This document shows positions 1 through 7,797 of a stretch of 64,000 nt of DNA, one piece after another; within the stretch, counting starts at the first letter, position 1; each line of letters opens with the position of its first letter. The notes beneath the pieces are model-generated. The model was not told the DNA's origin, searched no databases, and saw only the letters and a program-made list of their open reading frames with translations. Source of the stretch: Labrenzia sp. CE80 (GTDB taxonomy: Bacteria; Pseudomonadota; Alphaproteobacteria; Rhizobiales; Stappiaceae); assembly GCF_009650605.1 (NCBI RefSeq), contig NZ_WAJT01000004.1:124001-188000 (forward strand), written 5' to 3'. Position numbers and translations under genes: made by a program.

Positions 1-1704
1 GACCCGTCCCGCATCCATAACGACAATTCGGTCGGCTTTCAGCACGGTAGCGAGACGATGCGCGATTACGAGCGTTGTTCTGCCTTCCATAAGCCGGTCA
101 AGGGCTCGCTGGACGAGCTGTTCGCTTTCAGCGTCGAGCGCGCTGGTTGCTTCATCCAGCAGCAGGATCGGAGCGTCCTTGAGGATTGCACGTGCGATCG
201 CGATTCTCTGTCTCTGCCCGCCGGACAAGGTCATGCCCTTTTCGCCGACCATTGTGCTGTAGCCGTCGGACGTCGCTGAGATGAAGTCATGTGCCGATGC
301 CGCGCGCGCTGCAGCTTCTATTTCTTGGTGGCTCGCATCTGGTTTCCCATAAGCGATATTTTCCGCGATGCTTGCTGCGAAGATTGCAGCGTCCTGAGGT
401 ACGAGCGCCATATGGCTGCGCAGACCCTTGGGGTCGAGTTGTCTCAGATCCACACCGTTCAGGGTTACCTGCCCGGAAACGGGATCATAAAAACGCATCA
501 ACAGATGAAACAAGGTCGATTTGCCCGCGCCGGAAGGTCCAACGACCGCCACCGTTTCGCCAGGCTCGACTTTCAGCGATACGTCGTGAACCACCGGAGT
601 GTTTTCGGCCGCCTCATATGCAAAAGAGGTGTGGTCGAAATCGATGCTGATTTTTTCAGGCGAGGGGAGGGGTGCCGGATTTACAGTAGGTGCGATCCGG
701 GGCTCGATCTCCAGCAATTCACTCAGGCGCTCTGCCGCGCCAGCAGCCAGTGAGAGCTCTCCCCAGACCTCAGACAGTCCGGCAAGTGAGCTGGCTGCTA
801 GAATTGAGTAGAGCAGGAACTGGCCAAGCTCTCCGCCGCTCATCGTTCCGGTAAGAACATTGTTTGCGCCGATCCAAAGAACGGCGACCACGCTCGCTCC
901 AATGATGAACATGGCAAAAAACGTCAGTATCGCGCGCTCACGTGTTGCCTTCCGCGCTGCGTTGAATGCACCTTCGGCGGCGTTCGAGAACCGCTTTGCC
1001 GCCTGCATTTCATGGGTGAAGGCCTGAAGGGTGCGGATGTTCCCAAGCATTTCGCTGGCATAGGCGGCTGCATCGGCGAGGGTGTCCTGAGCGAAGCGGG
1101 AGCGTTTGCGGACCTTTCGGCCAAAGCCGATCAACGGCAGGAGAATGATCGGTATCGCTGCAAGGACGATGACCGACAGACCCGGGCTGGTGACGAGCAT
1201 CATGATGACTGCGCCGATAAACAGCACGAAGTTGCGCATGGCCAGAGACGCGCTTGCGCCGAAAGCGGATTTTATCTGGGTGGTGTCTGCGGTGAGACGA
1301 GACAGGATCTCGCCCGACTTTGAGCGGTCGTAAAACGCTGGGCTCAGTTCCGTCATGTGGGCGAAGACATTGCTTCGTACGTCTGCGACAACGCGTTCCC
1401 CGATCCACATGACCAAGTAGTAGCGAATGGAACTGGCCAGTGCGAGAGCTGCGACCACGGCCAGCAGGAGGCCGAAGTAGTTGTTGATGAGATCGGAGTT
1501 GTCTCCGCCAAAGCCGCGATCAATCATCTGACGGACGGCGGTTGGCAAGATCAGCGTGAAGACCGCGGCTGAAATCAGGGCGATCAGTGCTCCGGCGACC
1601 ATGGATTTGTAACGGCCAAGGTAAGGCAACAGCCGCGCGAGCGGTCGCAGAAACTTGCGCCGTTCGTCCGTATCATTGCGTTTTGCCTGTTCCGTGCCGA
1701 TCAA
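1..1704 (-). CDS. ABC exporter, fused permease and ATPase (MsbA/MDR type), 3' end cut by window
   Basis: Half-size ABC exporter with an N-terminal six-helix transmembrane domain and a C-terminal nucleotide-binding domain; it would work as a homodimer in the inner membrane, exporting a lipid or drug. In the minus-strand translation I see a hydrophobic permease half, then Walker A (GPSGAGKST), a Q-loop (LVPQD), the signature LSGGQRQR and Walker B (ILLLDEATSALD), then the H-loop AHRL. The gene runs off the left edge just after the H-loop, so only a short tail is missing; 568 codons are present against about 600 usual. No in-frame ATG fits the start. A TTG at 1704 follows an AGGGGC Shine-Dalgarno at 8 bases, and an in-frame stop lies further upstream. 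The substrate cannot be read from sequence. Confidence 0.9.
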   Translation of the reverse strand, partial: MIGTEQAKRNDTDERRKFLRPLARLLPYLGRYKSMVAGALIALISAAVFTLILPTAVRQMIDRGFGGDNSDLINNYFGLLLAVVAALALASSIRYYLVMWIGERVVADVRSNVFAHMTELSPAFYDRSKSGEILSRLTADTTQIKSAFGASASLAMRNFVLFIGAVIMMLVTSPGLSVIVLAAIPIILLPLIGFGRKVRKRSRFAQDTLADAAAYASEMLGNIRTLQAFTHEMQAAKRFSNAAEGAFNAARKATRERAILTFFAMFIIGASVVAVLWIGANNVLTGTMSGGELGQFLLYSILAASSLAGLSEVWGELSLAAGAAERLSELLEIEPRIAPTVNPAPLPSPEKISIDFDHTSFAYEAAENTPVVHDVSLKVEPGETVAVVGPSGAGKSTLFHLLMRFYDPVSGQVTLNGVDLRQLDPKGLRSHMALVPQDAAIFAASIAENIAYGKPDASHQEIEAAARAASAHDFISATSDGYSTMVGEKGMTLSGGQRQRIAIARAILKDAPILLLDEATSALDAESEQLVQRALDRLMEGRTTLVIAHRLATVLKADRIVVMDAGRV

Positions 1705-1807
1705 TGTTCGTGCCCCTAAATCAGTCCTGATTCCATGCCGATAGACTTGGGTGATTGCGCCGTGAAAACCAAGAGGTATTTTGCCGCGCCGGAATCGCGC
1801 AGACCCC

Positions 1808-1836
1808 TTGTTTCATCCCACTGCATGGGGTATAGC
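1808..1836 (+). promoter_or_regulatory. Sigma70-type promoter of rpmE
   Basis: TTGTTT (1808-1813), a 17-base spacer and TATAGC (1831-1836), 117 bases before the rpmE start codon. It points at rpmE, with the ABC exporter diverging. Recognised by eye from consensus only. Confidence 0.55.
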
Positions 1837-1953
1837 CCGTCTCCATGTTTCCTGGGCTGTATCCATTGGCGGATTGGCGGCCCATTAGTTTCGTTTGCAC
1901 CTCAGAGCTATTTCCCTCGACCGGAAGCGCTCGATGTGCAGGAAAGGACAGCC

Positions 1954-2178
1954 ATGAAAGCGGATACGCATCCCGACTACCACACCATCAAGGTCGTGAT
2001 GACCGATGGTACAGAATTCACAACTCGCTCCACCTATGGTGCTGAAGGCGATACGCTGACCCTCGACATCGATCCGACATCTCACCCGGCATGGACCGGT
2101 GGCGACCGTCAGATCATGGACCGTGGCGGCCGCGTGTCCCGCTTTAAGAACAAGTTCGCAGGCTTCCTCGGCTCCTAA
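1954..2178 (+). CDS. rpmE: 50S ribosomal protein L31
   Basis: Large-subunit ribosomal protein L31, 74 residues, of the kind found in alphaproteobacteria. The start MKADTHPDYH and the conserved TGGDRQIMDRGGRVSRF stretch identify the family. The protein has no cysteine at all, so it is a zinc-free (C-minus) form, unlike E. coli RpmE with its CxxC motifs. The ATG at 1954 follows GGAAAGGACAGCC and matches the family start; an in-frame opening further upstream has no family similarity. It is a single-gene unit with its own promoter (1808-1836) and a strong terminator just downstream. Confidence 0.95.
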   Translation: MKADTHPDYHTIKVVMTDGTEFTTRSTYGAEGDTLTLDIDPTSHPAWTGGDRQIMDRGGRVSRFKNKFAGFLGS

Positions 2179-2205
2179 GAGCTGCGAAGTTAAGCGCTTG
2201 ATACG

Positions 2206-2234
2206 AGACCCGGCTTTTAGCCGGGTCTTTTTTT
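2206..2234 (+). terminator. Intrinsic terminator of rpmE
   Basis: A perfect 10-bp stem (2206-2215 with 2219-2228), TTT loop, followed by a T run to 2234. Confidence 0.9.
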
Positions 2235-2276
2235 GTGCGAACGTTTGCGGACTGAGCCTGGAAAGCCTGCGCTTAA

Positions 2277-2305
2277 ACGAAGAAAGCCGCCTCGCGGCGG
2301 CTTTC
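2277..2305 (-). terminator. Intrinsic terminator of rcdA
   Basis: A perfect 10-bp stem GAAAGCCGCC/GGCGGCTTTC (2282-2291 with 2296-2305). On the minus strand it is followed by TTCG and a short T stretch, 30 bases after the rcdA stop. Confidence 0.7.
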
Positions 2306-2336
2306 AAGATAGCTCTGGTACAATAGCTTCTTTGGA

Positions 2337-2873
2337 CTAACCTGCGCTTCCAAATGCAGCGTGCAGCTGGTTGAGCTGCGCTACGACCGGGTTTCCTTCG
2401 GTGTCGGCAGCTTCCTGTTCCTTGTCCTGGTAGAGCATCTGATCCAGGTGCACGACGCGCTCTTGCAAGCGCACCGACCGGTTGACCAGTTCCTTGAGGC
2501 TGTCGGGCAGGTCTTCCCACGCGGGGCCGGTCGAGGCGCTGCTCAAACGGTCGAGGCGCACCTTGTTCTTTTCGGCGCCAGCTTGTTCCCGGGACATTTC
2601 GCCCTCGTTGACGGCGCGTTGCAGGAGAAGCCAGGACGCCAGCTGCATAAGACGGGTGGTCAGTCGCATCGATTCTGTTGCATAGGCGAGTGAGGCTGGG
2701 CGTTCCAGAAGCTTTGCTTCTGTGCGTCCGTCGCCGTCGAGATAGACAGCGGTCTCTTCGACGAGCGACATGCCTTCCTGAAACAGCGACTGGAATGTGT
2801 CCGAGGTGGCCAGTCGGGGAGCGAAGTGTACCGCTTCGGGAGTTCCGTTGAGGTTGGTGTTCTCATCCGTCAT
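2337..2873 (-). CDS. rcdA: DUF1465 family protein, RcdA-type protease adaptor
   Basis: Member of the DUF1465 family, whose studied member is Caulobacter RcdA. RcdA is an adaptor that helps deliver the master regulator CtrA and other substrates to the ClpXP protease during the cell cycle. The protein has 178 residues with an unstructured N-terminus (about 1-20), a helical core containing ESMRLTTRLMQLASWLLLQRAV near residues 66-90, and further helices around DLPDSLKELVNRSVRLQERV. The acidic, Gln-rich tail lacks the long disordered extension seen in some homologues. It is transcribed alone, with a terminator after it. The family is clear; the CtrA role is inferred from Caulobacter. Two other CtrA-network genes (trcR, chpT) lie in the same window. 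Confidence 0.85.
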   Translation of the reverse strand: MTDENTNLNGTPEAVHFAPRLATSDTFQSLFQEGMSLVEETAVYLDGDGRTEAKLLERPASLAYATESMRLTTRLMQLASWLLLQRAVNEGEMSREQAGAEKNKVRLDRLSSASTGPAWEDLPDSLKELVNRSVRLQERVVHLDQMLYQDKEQEAADTEGNPVVAQLNQLHAAFGSAG

Positions 2874-3079
2874 GGTTCGATACGCCTTCTGCTACTGCTC
2901 ATTCGTTTGCCGCAGGATGTCCTCCTGGCTACCACTACGCGCATGGGACATGCTCTTCATAGGGGTGTGCCACGGTGGGACGGTGCAGCGCCTTGAACAA
3001 TTGAATTGCAACGGGCGTGCCAGTTGTGCCCAAGGCTCGTACGAACGTGACTGAGGAGATCATAACGCCGGGGAGGGCC
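2874..3079. other. Intergenic region upstream of rcdA, nothing coding seen
   Basis: The gap between rcdA and the next gene (3288) is 414 bases. This left part has no ORF with coding character and presumably holds the rcdA promoter. The right part contains the candidate sRNA described separately. Confidence 0.5.
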
Positions 3080-3108
3080 AAAAAAAAGAGCCGCGAAGGC
3101 CGCGGCTC
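3080..3108 (-). terminator. Strong intrinsic terminator on the minus strand
   Basis: 8-bp GC stem (3088-3095 with 3101-3108), 5-base loop, eight consecutive T on the minus strand. It ends transcripts coming from the DUF1192 gene or from the candidate sRNA. Confidence 0.9.
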
Positions 3109-3200
3109 GAAGTCATTAACAGGGAGGCGTCAAACAGAGTGGACTTGAGCCACTCAGAGATCCAGATGACTGGATGACTATGGTTATCGCGTAGAAAGCT
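3080..3200 (-). ncRNA. Candidate small RNA (or structured 3' UTR of the DUF1192 gene)
   Basis: On the minus strand this reads as three hairpins ending in a canonical terminator: TCCAG/CTGGA (3161-3174), GAGTGG/CCACTC (3137-3155), then GAGCCGCG/CGCGGCTC (3088-3108) followed by eight T (3087-3080). Between the second and third hairpins lies an unpaired stretch with CCTCCC (3127-3122), an anti-Shine-Dalgarno-like motif of the kind exposed in several alphaproteobacterial trans-acting sRNAs. The terminator is about 175 bases beyond the DUF1192 stop, long for a plain 3' UTR. The 5' end is unknown; 3200 is a guess. No family recognised. Confidence 0.4.
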
Positions 3201-3287
3201 TAATAGCTGGTAAATAGCTAAAGTTTTACCTAACAGATTGAACCAAATTCAGACAGGATGTCTCTGAATGAGATGTAATCGGTAAAT

Positions 3288-3491
3288 TTAACTATTCTCA
3301 CTTTTGAAGAGGGCGTCGGCGGCGCTGCGAATATTACCTCGCTCTGAAAGGACACCTCGGGTGCGTGTGATTTCTGCTTCAAGGAGGGTGATCCGTTCTC
3401 GAAGCTCATCCTCGGAGGCCCGGGACAAATCTTCGCCTACGACAACCGGTTTCATTGCTTTCGAAGGTCTTGCTTCGTGTTCTTCGTCCAT
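3288..3491 (-). CDS. DUF1192 family small protein
   Basis: 67-residue protein of the alphaproteobacterial DUF1192 family, function unknown. The central part ASEDELRERITLLEAEITRTRG (about residues 26-47) is the family hallmark and predicts one amphipathic helix that could form a coiled coil; the ends are polar. There is no signal peptide or membrane segment. It is divergent from the quinone oxidoreductase gene across a 124-base shared promoter region, an arrangement I know from other rhizobia. The family assignment is good; no function can be proposed. Confidence 0.85.
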   Translation of the reverse strand: MDEEHEARPSKAMKPVVVGEDLSRASEDELRERITLLEAEITRTRGVLSERGNIRSAADALFKSENS

Positions 3492-3615
3492 TTTCAGTCT
3501 CGTCGTCCGATCGCGCCATCCGTTAGTTTAACTCTGAGCCTATCGCGACATGGCTCGATTGTCAGCTGCCTGCCGGCGCGCTACACGGGAGTGAGTTCTG
3601 ATTGGAGGAAAGCGC

Positions 3616-4617
3616 ATGACCGATTTGCCCGAGAAAATGCTAGCGATCGCAATCACGGCGCCGGGCGGTCCGGACGTTCTGGGTGCCCAGGAGCGCCATG
3701 TGCCTGTGCCGCTTGGCGAAGAAATCCTCATCAAAGTTGAGGCTGCCGGCATCAATCGTCCAGATGTCCTTCAGCGAATGGGCGCCTATCCGCCCCCGAA
3801 AGACGCATCGGACCTTCCTGGTCTTGAGGTGAGTGGAACGGTCGTGTCCAAGGGCATCGATGCAAAGAGCTATGAAATTGGTGAGAAAGTCACGGCATTG
3901 GTGGCAGGCGGAGGCTACGCTCAATACTGCAAGGTGCACGAGAGCCACGCTCTTCCGATCCCTGAAGGCATGTCGATGATTGAGGCCGCAGCGGTCCCGG
4001 AGACATTCTTCACCGTCTGGAGCAATGTCTTCGACAGAGTGAGGTTGAAAGCAGGCGAGCGCTTTCTGGTTCATGGTGGGGCGTCCGGAATCGGCACAAC
4101 GGCGATCCAGCTTGCAAAGGCCTTTGGCGCCGAGGTCTTCACCACTGTTGGATCTGAAGAAAAGGCAGAGGCGGTTCGGGCGCTCGGGGCCGATCATGTG
4201 GTCAACTACAACAAGGTTGACTTCGTTTCAGCGTTTCTGGAGGCCGCAGGCAAAGAAGGCATTCACGTGATCCTGGATATGGTTGGCGGAGACTATGTCG
4301 AGAAAAACTGGAAGGTGGCAGCGGCCGAGGGACGAATTTGTCAAATCGCGACGCTGAACGGATTTGCCGAAGACGTGAATTTCTCTCGTCTCATGATGAA
4401 GCGGTTGACCCACACCGGATCAACCTTGCGGCCGCGCGATACAGCGTTCAAGGCAGCAATCGCGGCATCCTTGAAGGAAAAGGTCTGGCCGCTTCTGTCG
4501 TCAGGACAAGTCCGGCCGGTCATGGACTCAACGTTTCCCCTTGAGCAAGCTGCTGAGGCACACCGGCGCATGGAGAGCTCGGGTCACATTGGGAAGATCG
4601 TTCTGACGGTCGAGTAA
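3616..4617 (+). CDS. NAD(P)H:quinone oxidoreductase, zinc-free MDR family (PIG3 type)
   Basis: 333-residue medium-chain dehydrogenase/reductase of the quinone oxidoreductase branch, a cytosolic enzyme that would reduce quinones or enones with NADPH. The N-terminal GroES-like fold (about 1-130) carries GINRPDVLQRMGAYPPP. The Rossmann half holds the nucleotide-binding motif VHGGASGIGTTAIQLA at about 153-168. The zinc-binding cysteine cluster of alcohol dehydrogenases is absent, as expected for this branch. The start has a good GGAGG ribosome site 7 bases upstream. It is divergent from the DUF1192 gene and precedes trcR on the same strand, but trcR has its own promoter. Confidence 0.9.
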   Translation: MTDLPEKMLAIAITAPGGPDVLGAQERHVPVPLGEEILIKVEAAGINRPDVLQRMGAYPPPKDASDLPGLEVSGTVVSKGIDAKSYEIGEKVTALVAGGGYAQYCKVHESHALPIPEGMSMIEAAAVPETFFTVWSNVFDRVRLKAGERFLVHGGASGIGTTAIQLAKAFGAEVFTTVGSEEKAEAVRALGADHVVNYNKVDFVSAFLEAAGKEGIHVILDMVGGDYVEKNWKVAAAEGRICQIATLNGFAEDVNFSRLMMKRLTHTGSTLRPRDTAFKAAIAASLKEKVWPLLSSGQVRPVMDSTFPLEQAAEAHRRMESSGHIGKIVLTVE

Positions 4618-4686
4618 ACCGTGGACCCTGAGCTCTGAGAACATGTGTTCCGCAGCGGGAGTTTTCCAGAACCCTTGCGGGAGTGT

Positions 4687-4715
4687 TTGCCTTTGGGCAA
4701 AGGACACATTATATA
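4687..4715 (+). promoter_or_regulatory. Sigma70-type promoter of trcR
   Basis: TTGCCT (4687-4692), 17-base spacer, TATATA (4710-4715), 82 bases before the trcR start. Both boxes are near consensus; this is the most convincing promoter in the window by eye. Confidence 0.65.
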
Positions 4716-4797
4716 GATCTCAGCTCCCATGAAACTTGAATGGACTTTTGCTTTTTCACCTTGCCGGGTGAGGAAGCCCACAGGAGGAATTTGACCG

Positions 4798-5517
4798 ATG
4801 GCGAACACGCCGCTGATGCCGAAGGCAACCGCCGTCTGGCTTGTTGACAATACTGCGCTGAGCTTCACGCAGATCGCGAGTTTCTGCAAACTTCATCCGC
4901 TAGAAGTAAAAGCGATTGCCGATGGCGAAGCCGCGCAGGGCATCAAGGGTCTTGATCCAGTTCTGACGGGTCAGTTGAGCCGTGAAGAGCTGGAAAAAGC
5001 GCAGACAGATCCGAACTACGTATTGAAGCTGCAGGGCTCGAAGGTCGTTGTTCCTGAATCGAAGCGCAAAGGCCCGCGTTATACCCCGGTGTCTCGTCGT
5101 CAGGACCGTCCGAACGCGATCTTGTGGCTCGTGCGGAATCATCCGGAGCTCAAGGATGCGCAGATCATGCGCCTGGTCGGTACGACGAAGCCGACCATTG
5201 CTGCCATTCGCGACCGGACCCACTGGAATTCGGCCAACCTTACGCCGTCTGACCCGGTGACGCTGAGCCTCTGCAGTCAGCTGGAACTGGACATGGAAGT
5301 CGAAAAGGCTGCCAAGAACGCTCCGCCGCGGCCTGAGGGTGAAGTCGAAATGCTTATGCCTGTGGAAGAGACCACGAGCGAAGAAGCGCTGGCTGCTGCC
5401 TTCAGCAAGCCGATTGAACGCGAGGTCGAGGAAGAGATCGACGCCGACGCGGTTTTTGCGAAATTGAACTCGCTCAAGACCGAAGGCGATGGCGCAGATG
5501 AGGAAGAACAGTCCTAG
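4798..5517 (+). CDS. trcR: DUF1013 family cell-cycle transcriptional regulator TrcR
   Basis: 239-residue protein of the DUF1013 family, named TrcR in alphaproteobacteria. It is annotated as a cell-cycle transcription regulator. Seen here are MPKATAVWLVDNTALSF at the N-terminus, a conserved block KGPRYTPVSRRQDRPNAI around 90-110, a helix-turn-helix-like region AQIMRLVGTTKPTIAAIRDR around 122-141, and an acidic, probably disordered tail from about 165 on. It is a single-gene unit with a near-consensus promoter (4687-4715) and a terminator. The family is clear; the regulatory role rests on work in related species. Confidence 0.9.
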   Translation: MANTPLMPKATAVWLVDNTALSFTQIASFCKLHPLEVKAIADGEAAQGIKGLDPVLTGQLSREELEKAQTDPNYVLKLQGSKVVVPESKRKGPRYTPVSRRQDRPNAILWLVRNHPELKDAQIMRLVGTTKPTIAAIRDRTHWNSANLTPSDPVTLSLCSQLELDMEVEKAAKNAPPRPEGEVEMLMPVEETTSEEALAAAFSKPIEREVEEEIDADAVFAKLNSLKTEGDGADEEEQS

Positions 5518-5550
5518 TCGCGCCCCCACGCGATAGATTAAATTCAAAAG

Positions 5551-5577
5551 CCGCCGGTTGTTCCGGCGGTTTTTTTA
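5551..5577 (+). terminator. Intrinsic terminator of trcR
   Basis: CCGCCGG/CCGGCGG stem (5551-5557 with 5563-5569), 5-base loop, eight T. Confidence 0.9.
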
Positions 5578-5600
5578 TTGCGACTTGGCCGAAGAGCGCT

Positions 5601-6632
5601 CTAGCGCTCGGTCAGTTTGAGCTCGATGCGGCGATTGCGAGCAAGAGCTTCAGGGGTATCGCCTTCTTCCAAGGGCTGGAATTCCCCAAACCCAGCGGCA
5701 ACTAAGCGTTTGGGATCGACACCCTTTTCAATCAGATATCTCACCACGGAAATCGCACGTGCGGCGGACAGCTCCCAGTTGTTTCTCAGTCGTCCGGACC
5801 CAGAAAGCGGCCGAGCATCCGTGTGACCATCCACGCGCAGCACCCAATTGATTTCATCGGGGATTTGCAGGCTTAGCTCCTGAATGGCCTCGGCCAGCTT
5901 GTCGAGTTCGCCGGTGCCGTCCGGATTCACCTCTTCCGAGCCTGATGAGAACAGGACTTCGGACTGGAACACAAACCGATCGCCGACGACCCGAATGTCG
6001 GAGCGCTGCGACAGGATTTCGCGCAGGCGGCCGAAGAAGTCGGAGCGGTACCGGGAGAGTTCCTGCACACGCTGGACAAGCGCTGCATTCAGGCGGCGCC
6101 CTAGGCTCGCGATCTTGGTCTGGCTTTCGCTTTCCTTCGCCTCTGCAGCTTCCAGTGCTGCATTGGCCGCCGCGATCTGACGTCTCAAGGCGGAAATCTG
6201 CTGATTAAGCAGTTCAACCTGCGCCAAGGCGCGTTGGGAAATCTGCTTTTCGTCGTCGAGAAGGTTTTCCAGACGTGCAGCACGGCCGCCGGCCGCTTCC
6301 GCACTGCCCGAGCTTGCGTCCAGCAATCCAAGCAGGCGGTCACGCTCGCTTGTGGCGTCACCAAGGCTGGCTTGCAACCCCGAGATCGTGTCTTCCAATT
6401 CGCTGGAATTGGCTCGTTCGAGGGCCAGAAGCTCGGTCAGCTCGCTGATCTGTGTGTTCAGGCGGTTGAGGACCGTGTCGCGGCCGGATAGTTGCTGACT
6501 CAAGAAGAACTGCGCGAGCATGAAGATAGAAAGCAGGAAAATAATGACGAGCAAAAGCGTCGCCATCGCGTCGACGAACCCAGGCCAATAGTCTGTGCTT
6601 TGAGTACGGCGACGACCGCGCAGACTGGCCAT
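5601..6632 (-). CDS. MotB/OmpA-like peptidoglycan-binding protein, partner of a MotA/ExbB-like channel
   Basis: 343 residues with one N-terminal transmembrane helix, a long coiled coil and a C-terminal OmpA/MotB domain. The helix begins FVDAMATLLLVIIFLLS (about 19-35); Asp21 sits where MotB carries its proton-conducting aspartate. Residues about 40-180 are heptad-rich. The C-terminus has the peptidoglycan-binding signature VDGHTDARP near 265-275 and NNWELSAARA after it. It starts 3 bases after the stop of the MotA/ExbB-like gene, so the two form one unit and probably one inner-membrane complex anchored to the cell wall. It is not a flagellar gene by context. The biological role is unknown to me. 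Confidence 0.85.
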   Translation of the reverse strand: MASLRGRRRTQSTDYWPGFVDAMATLLLVIIFLLSIFMLAQFFLSQQLSGRDTVLNRLNTQISELTELLALERANSSELEDTISGLQASLGDATSERDRLLGLLDASSGSAEAAGGRAARLENLLDDEKQISQRALAQVELLNQQISALRRQIAAANAALEAAEAKESESQTKIASLGRRLNAALVQRVQELSRYRSDFFGRLREILSQRSDIRVVGDRFVFQSEVLFSSGSEEVNPDGTGELDKLAEAIQELSLQIPDEINWVLRVDGHTDARPLSGSGRLRNNWELSAARAISVVRYLIEKGVDPKRLVAAGFGEFQPLEEGDTPEALARNRRIELKLTER

Positions 6633-6635
6633 GGA

Positions 6636-7625
6636 TCAGTCCTTAGCTCGGTCGAAAGCGGATGAAATGGAAGTAAGGAGACTTTCGATCCGCTTTTGCT
6701 GTTCACCCTGACTCTCGGCCCAGTCCCGCATCATCTGCTGTTCGGAACGGACATGTTTGACGAGACCTTGAATGCCTTCGGCGAGGTTGGACATGGCGTG
6801 GGCTGCGTTCTTGCTGCCGCCTTCCTCGATTGTCTTTCGGAGCTCGGAAATCGACTCCTGGATCTGTTCTGTGTTGTTTGAAGGGGCCGCCAGGATTGGA
6901 CCTTCTTCAGGTTCAATGTCGGTCACTGTCGACAGCCAGTCTTCGAGTTCATTGTAGAACCGGTTCTGGGCCTGTCCGGCCTGAAGATCCAGAAATCCGA
7001 GAACAAGAGAGCCGGTCAGACCGAAAAGCGAGGACGAGAACGCGGTGCCCATGCCCGACAATGGGGCCTCAAGACCGGCCTTGAGATCTTCGAAGATCAC
7101 GTTCGCATCGCCCGATCCTACATCGAGCGATTGAATGGTGGCGCCGACTGCACTGACCGTCTGCAGCAGACCCCAGAACGTACCGAGAAGGCCGAGGAAA
7201 ACGAGTAGGCCCGTCAGGTAGCGCGAGATCTCACGCGACTCCTCAAGGCGCATGCCGATGGAATCTAGGATCGAACGTGCTGTTGTCGGCGTCAGCGCCA
7301 TCTCACCGACCTTATTGCCAAGGAGCGTCGCCATTGGGGCAAGGAGTACGGGAGCGCGCGTATCGAGGCCGGGATCGCCGATGCGGAAACTGTTGACCCA
7401 GGATATCTCCGGGAAGAGCCTGATCACTCGTCCAAACAGCAAGAGAATGCCGAACACAGCCACCATGATGATGAGGCCATTGAGTCCCGGGTTGCTCATG
7501 AAGGCGACTGAAATCTGCCGGTAGAGAATGAAGGCAATGAAGGAAACGATCACCAAAAAGATGATCATGAAGGAGAGATATGCCTTCGGGCTGGACAGAC
7601 TATAAGGGTCAAAGTCGCGTGCCAT
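6636..7625 (-). CDS. MotA/TolQ/ExbB family proton-channel protein
   Basis: 329 residues. Hydrophobic segments lie at about 16-36, 48-68, 137-158 and 196-216, the usual four-helix layout of MotA/ExbB proteins. The third and fourth include LGLLGTFWGLLQTV and the small-residue-rich FSSSLFGLTGSL typical of the TolQ/ExbB channel core. The C-terminal 90 residues are a polar helix, LRKTIEEGG to the end, probably cytosolic. With the downstream OmpA-domain protein it resembles a stator that uses ion flow to act on the cell wall. It is often labelled flagellar MotA, but no flagellar genes are near and true tolQ lies at 27,966. A one-mismatch CtrA-like box is 70 bases upstream. Confidence 0.85.
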   Translation of the reverse strand: MARDFDPYSLSSPKAYLSFMIIFLVIVSFIAFILYRQISVAFMSNPGLNGLIIMVAVFGILLLFGRVIRLFPEISWVNSFRIGDPGLDTRAPVLLAPMATLLGNKVGEMALTPTTARSILDSIGMRLEESREISRYLTGLLVFLGLLGTFWGLLQTVSAVGATIQSLDVGSGDANVIFEDLKAGLEAPLSGMGTAFSSSLFGLTGSLVLGFLDLQAGQAQNRFYNELEDWLSTVTDIEPEEGPILAAPSNNTEQIQESISELRKTIEEGGSKNAAHAMSNLAEGIQGLVKHVRSEQQMMRDWAESQGEQQKRIESLLTSISSAFDRAKD

Positions 7626-7694
7626 GAGTCGCCAATCAATCGCCTGTTGTTCCTAGCAAGATTGATAGCGTGATTTCCTAAAGGTTGGAAACCG

Positions 7695-7709
7695 TTATTC
7701 GTAAGTTAA
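7695..7709 (-). promoter_or_regulatory. CtrA-like box upstream of the MotA/ExbB-like gene
   Basis: On the minus strand TTAA-CTTACGA-ATAAC, one mismatch from TTAA-N7-TTAA, 70 bases before the start codon. Weak on its own. Confidence 0.3.
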
Positions 7710-7797
7710 CCAACGACAACAGGCTCTCACGGCCTTTCCGGCCGTGCAGGCCGCCGACCGGTCATGTTGGTTTTTCCCTGAACGTAAGTGCTCGGTA

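Noticed and set aside
5601..7625. The MotA/MotB-like pair as part of a Zorya (ZorAB) defence system
   Set aside because: Neither ZorC/ZorD nor ZorE-type genes are adjacent; the neighbours are trcR and suhB. The MotA-like protein lacks the long tail typical of ZorA. A housekeeping envelope role is more likely.
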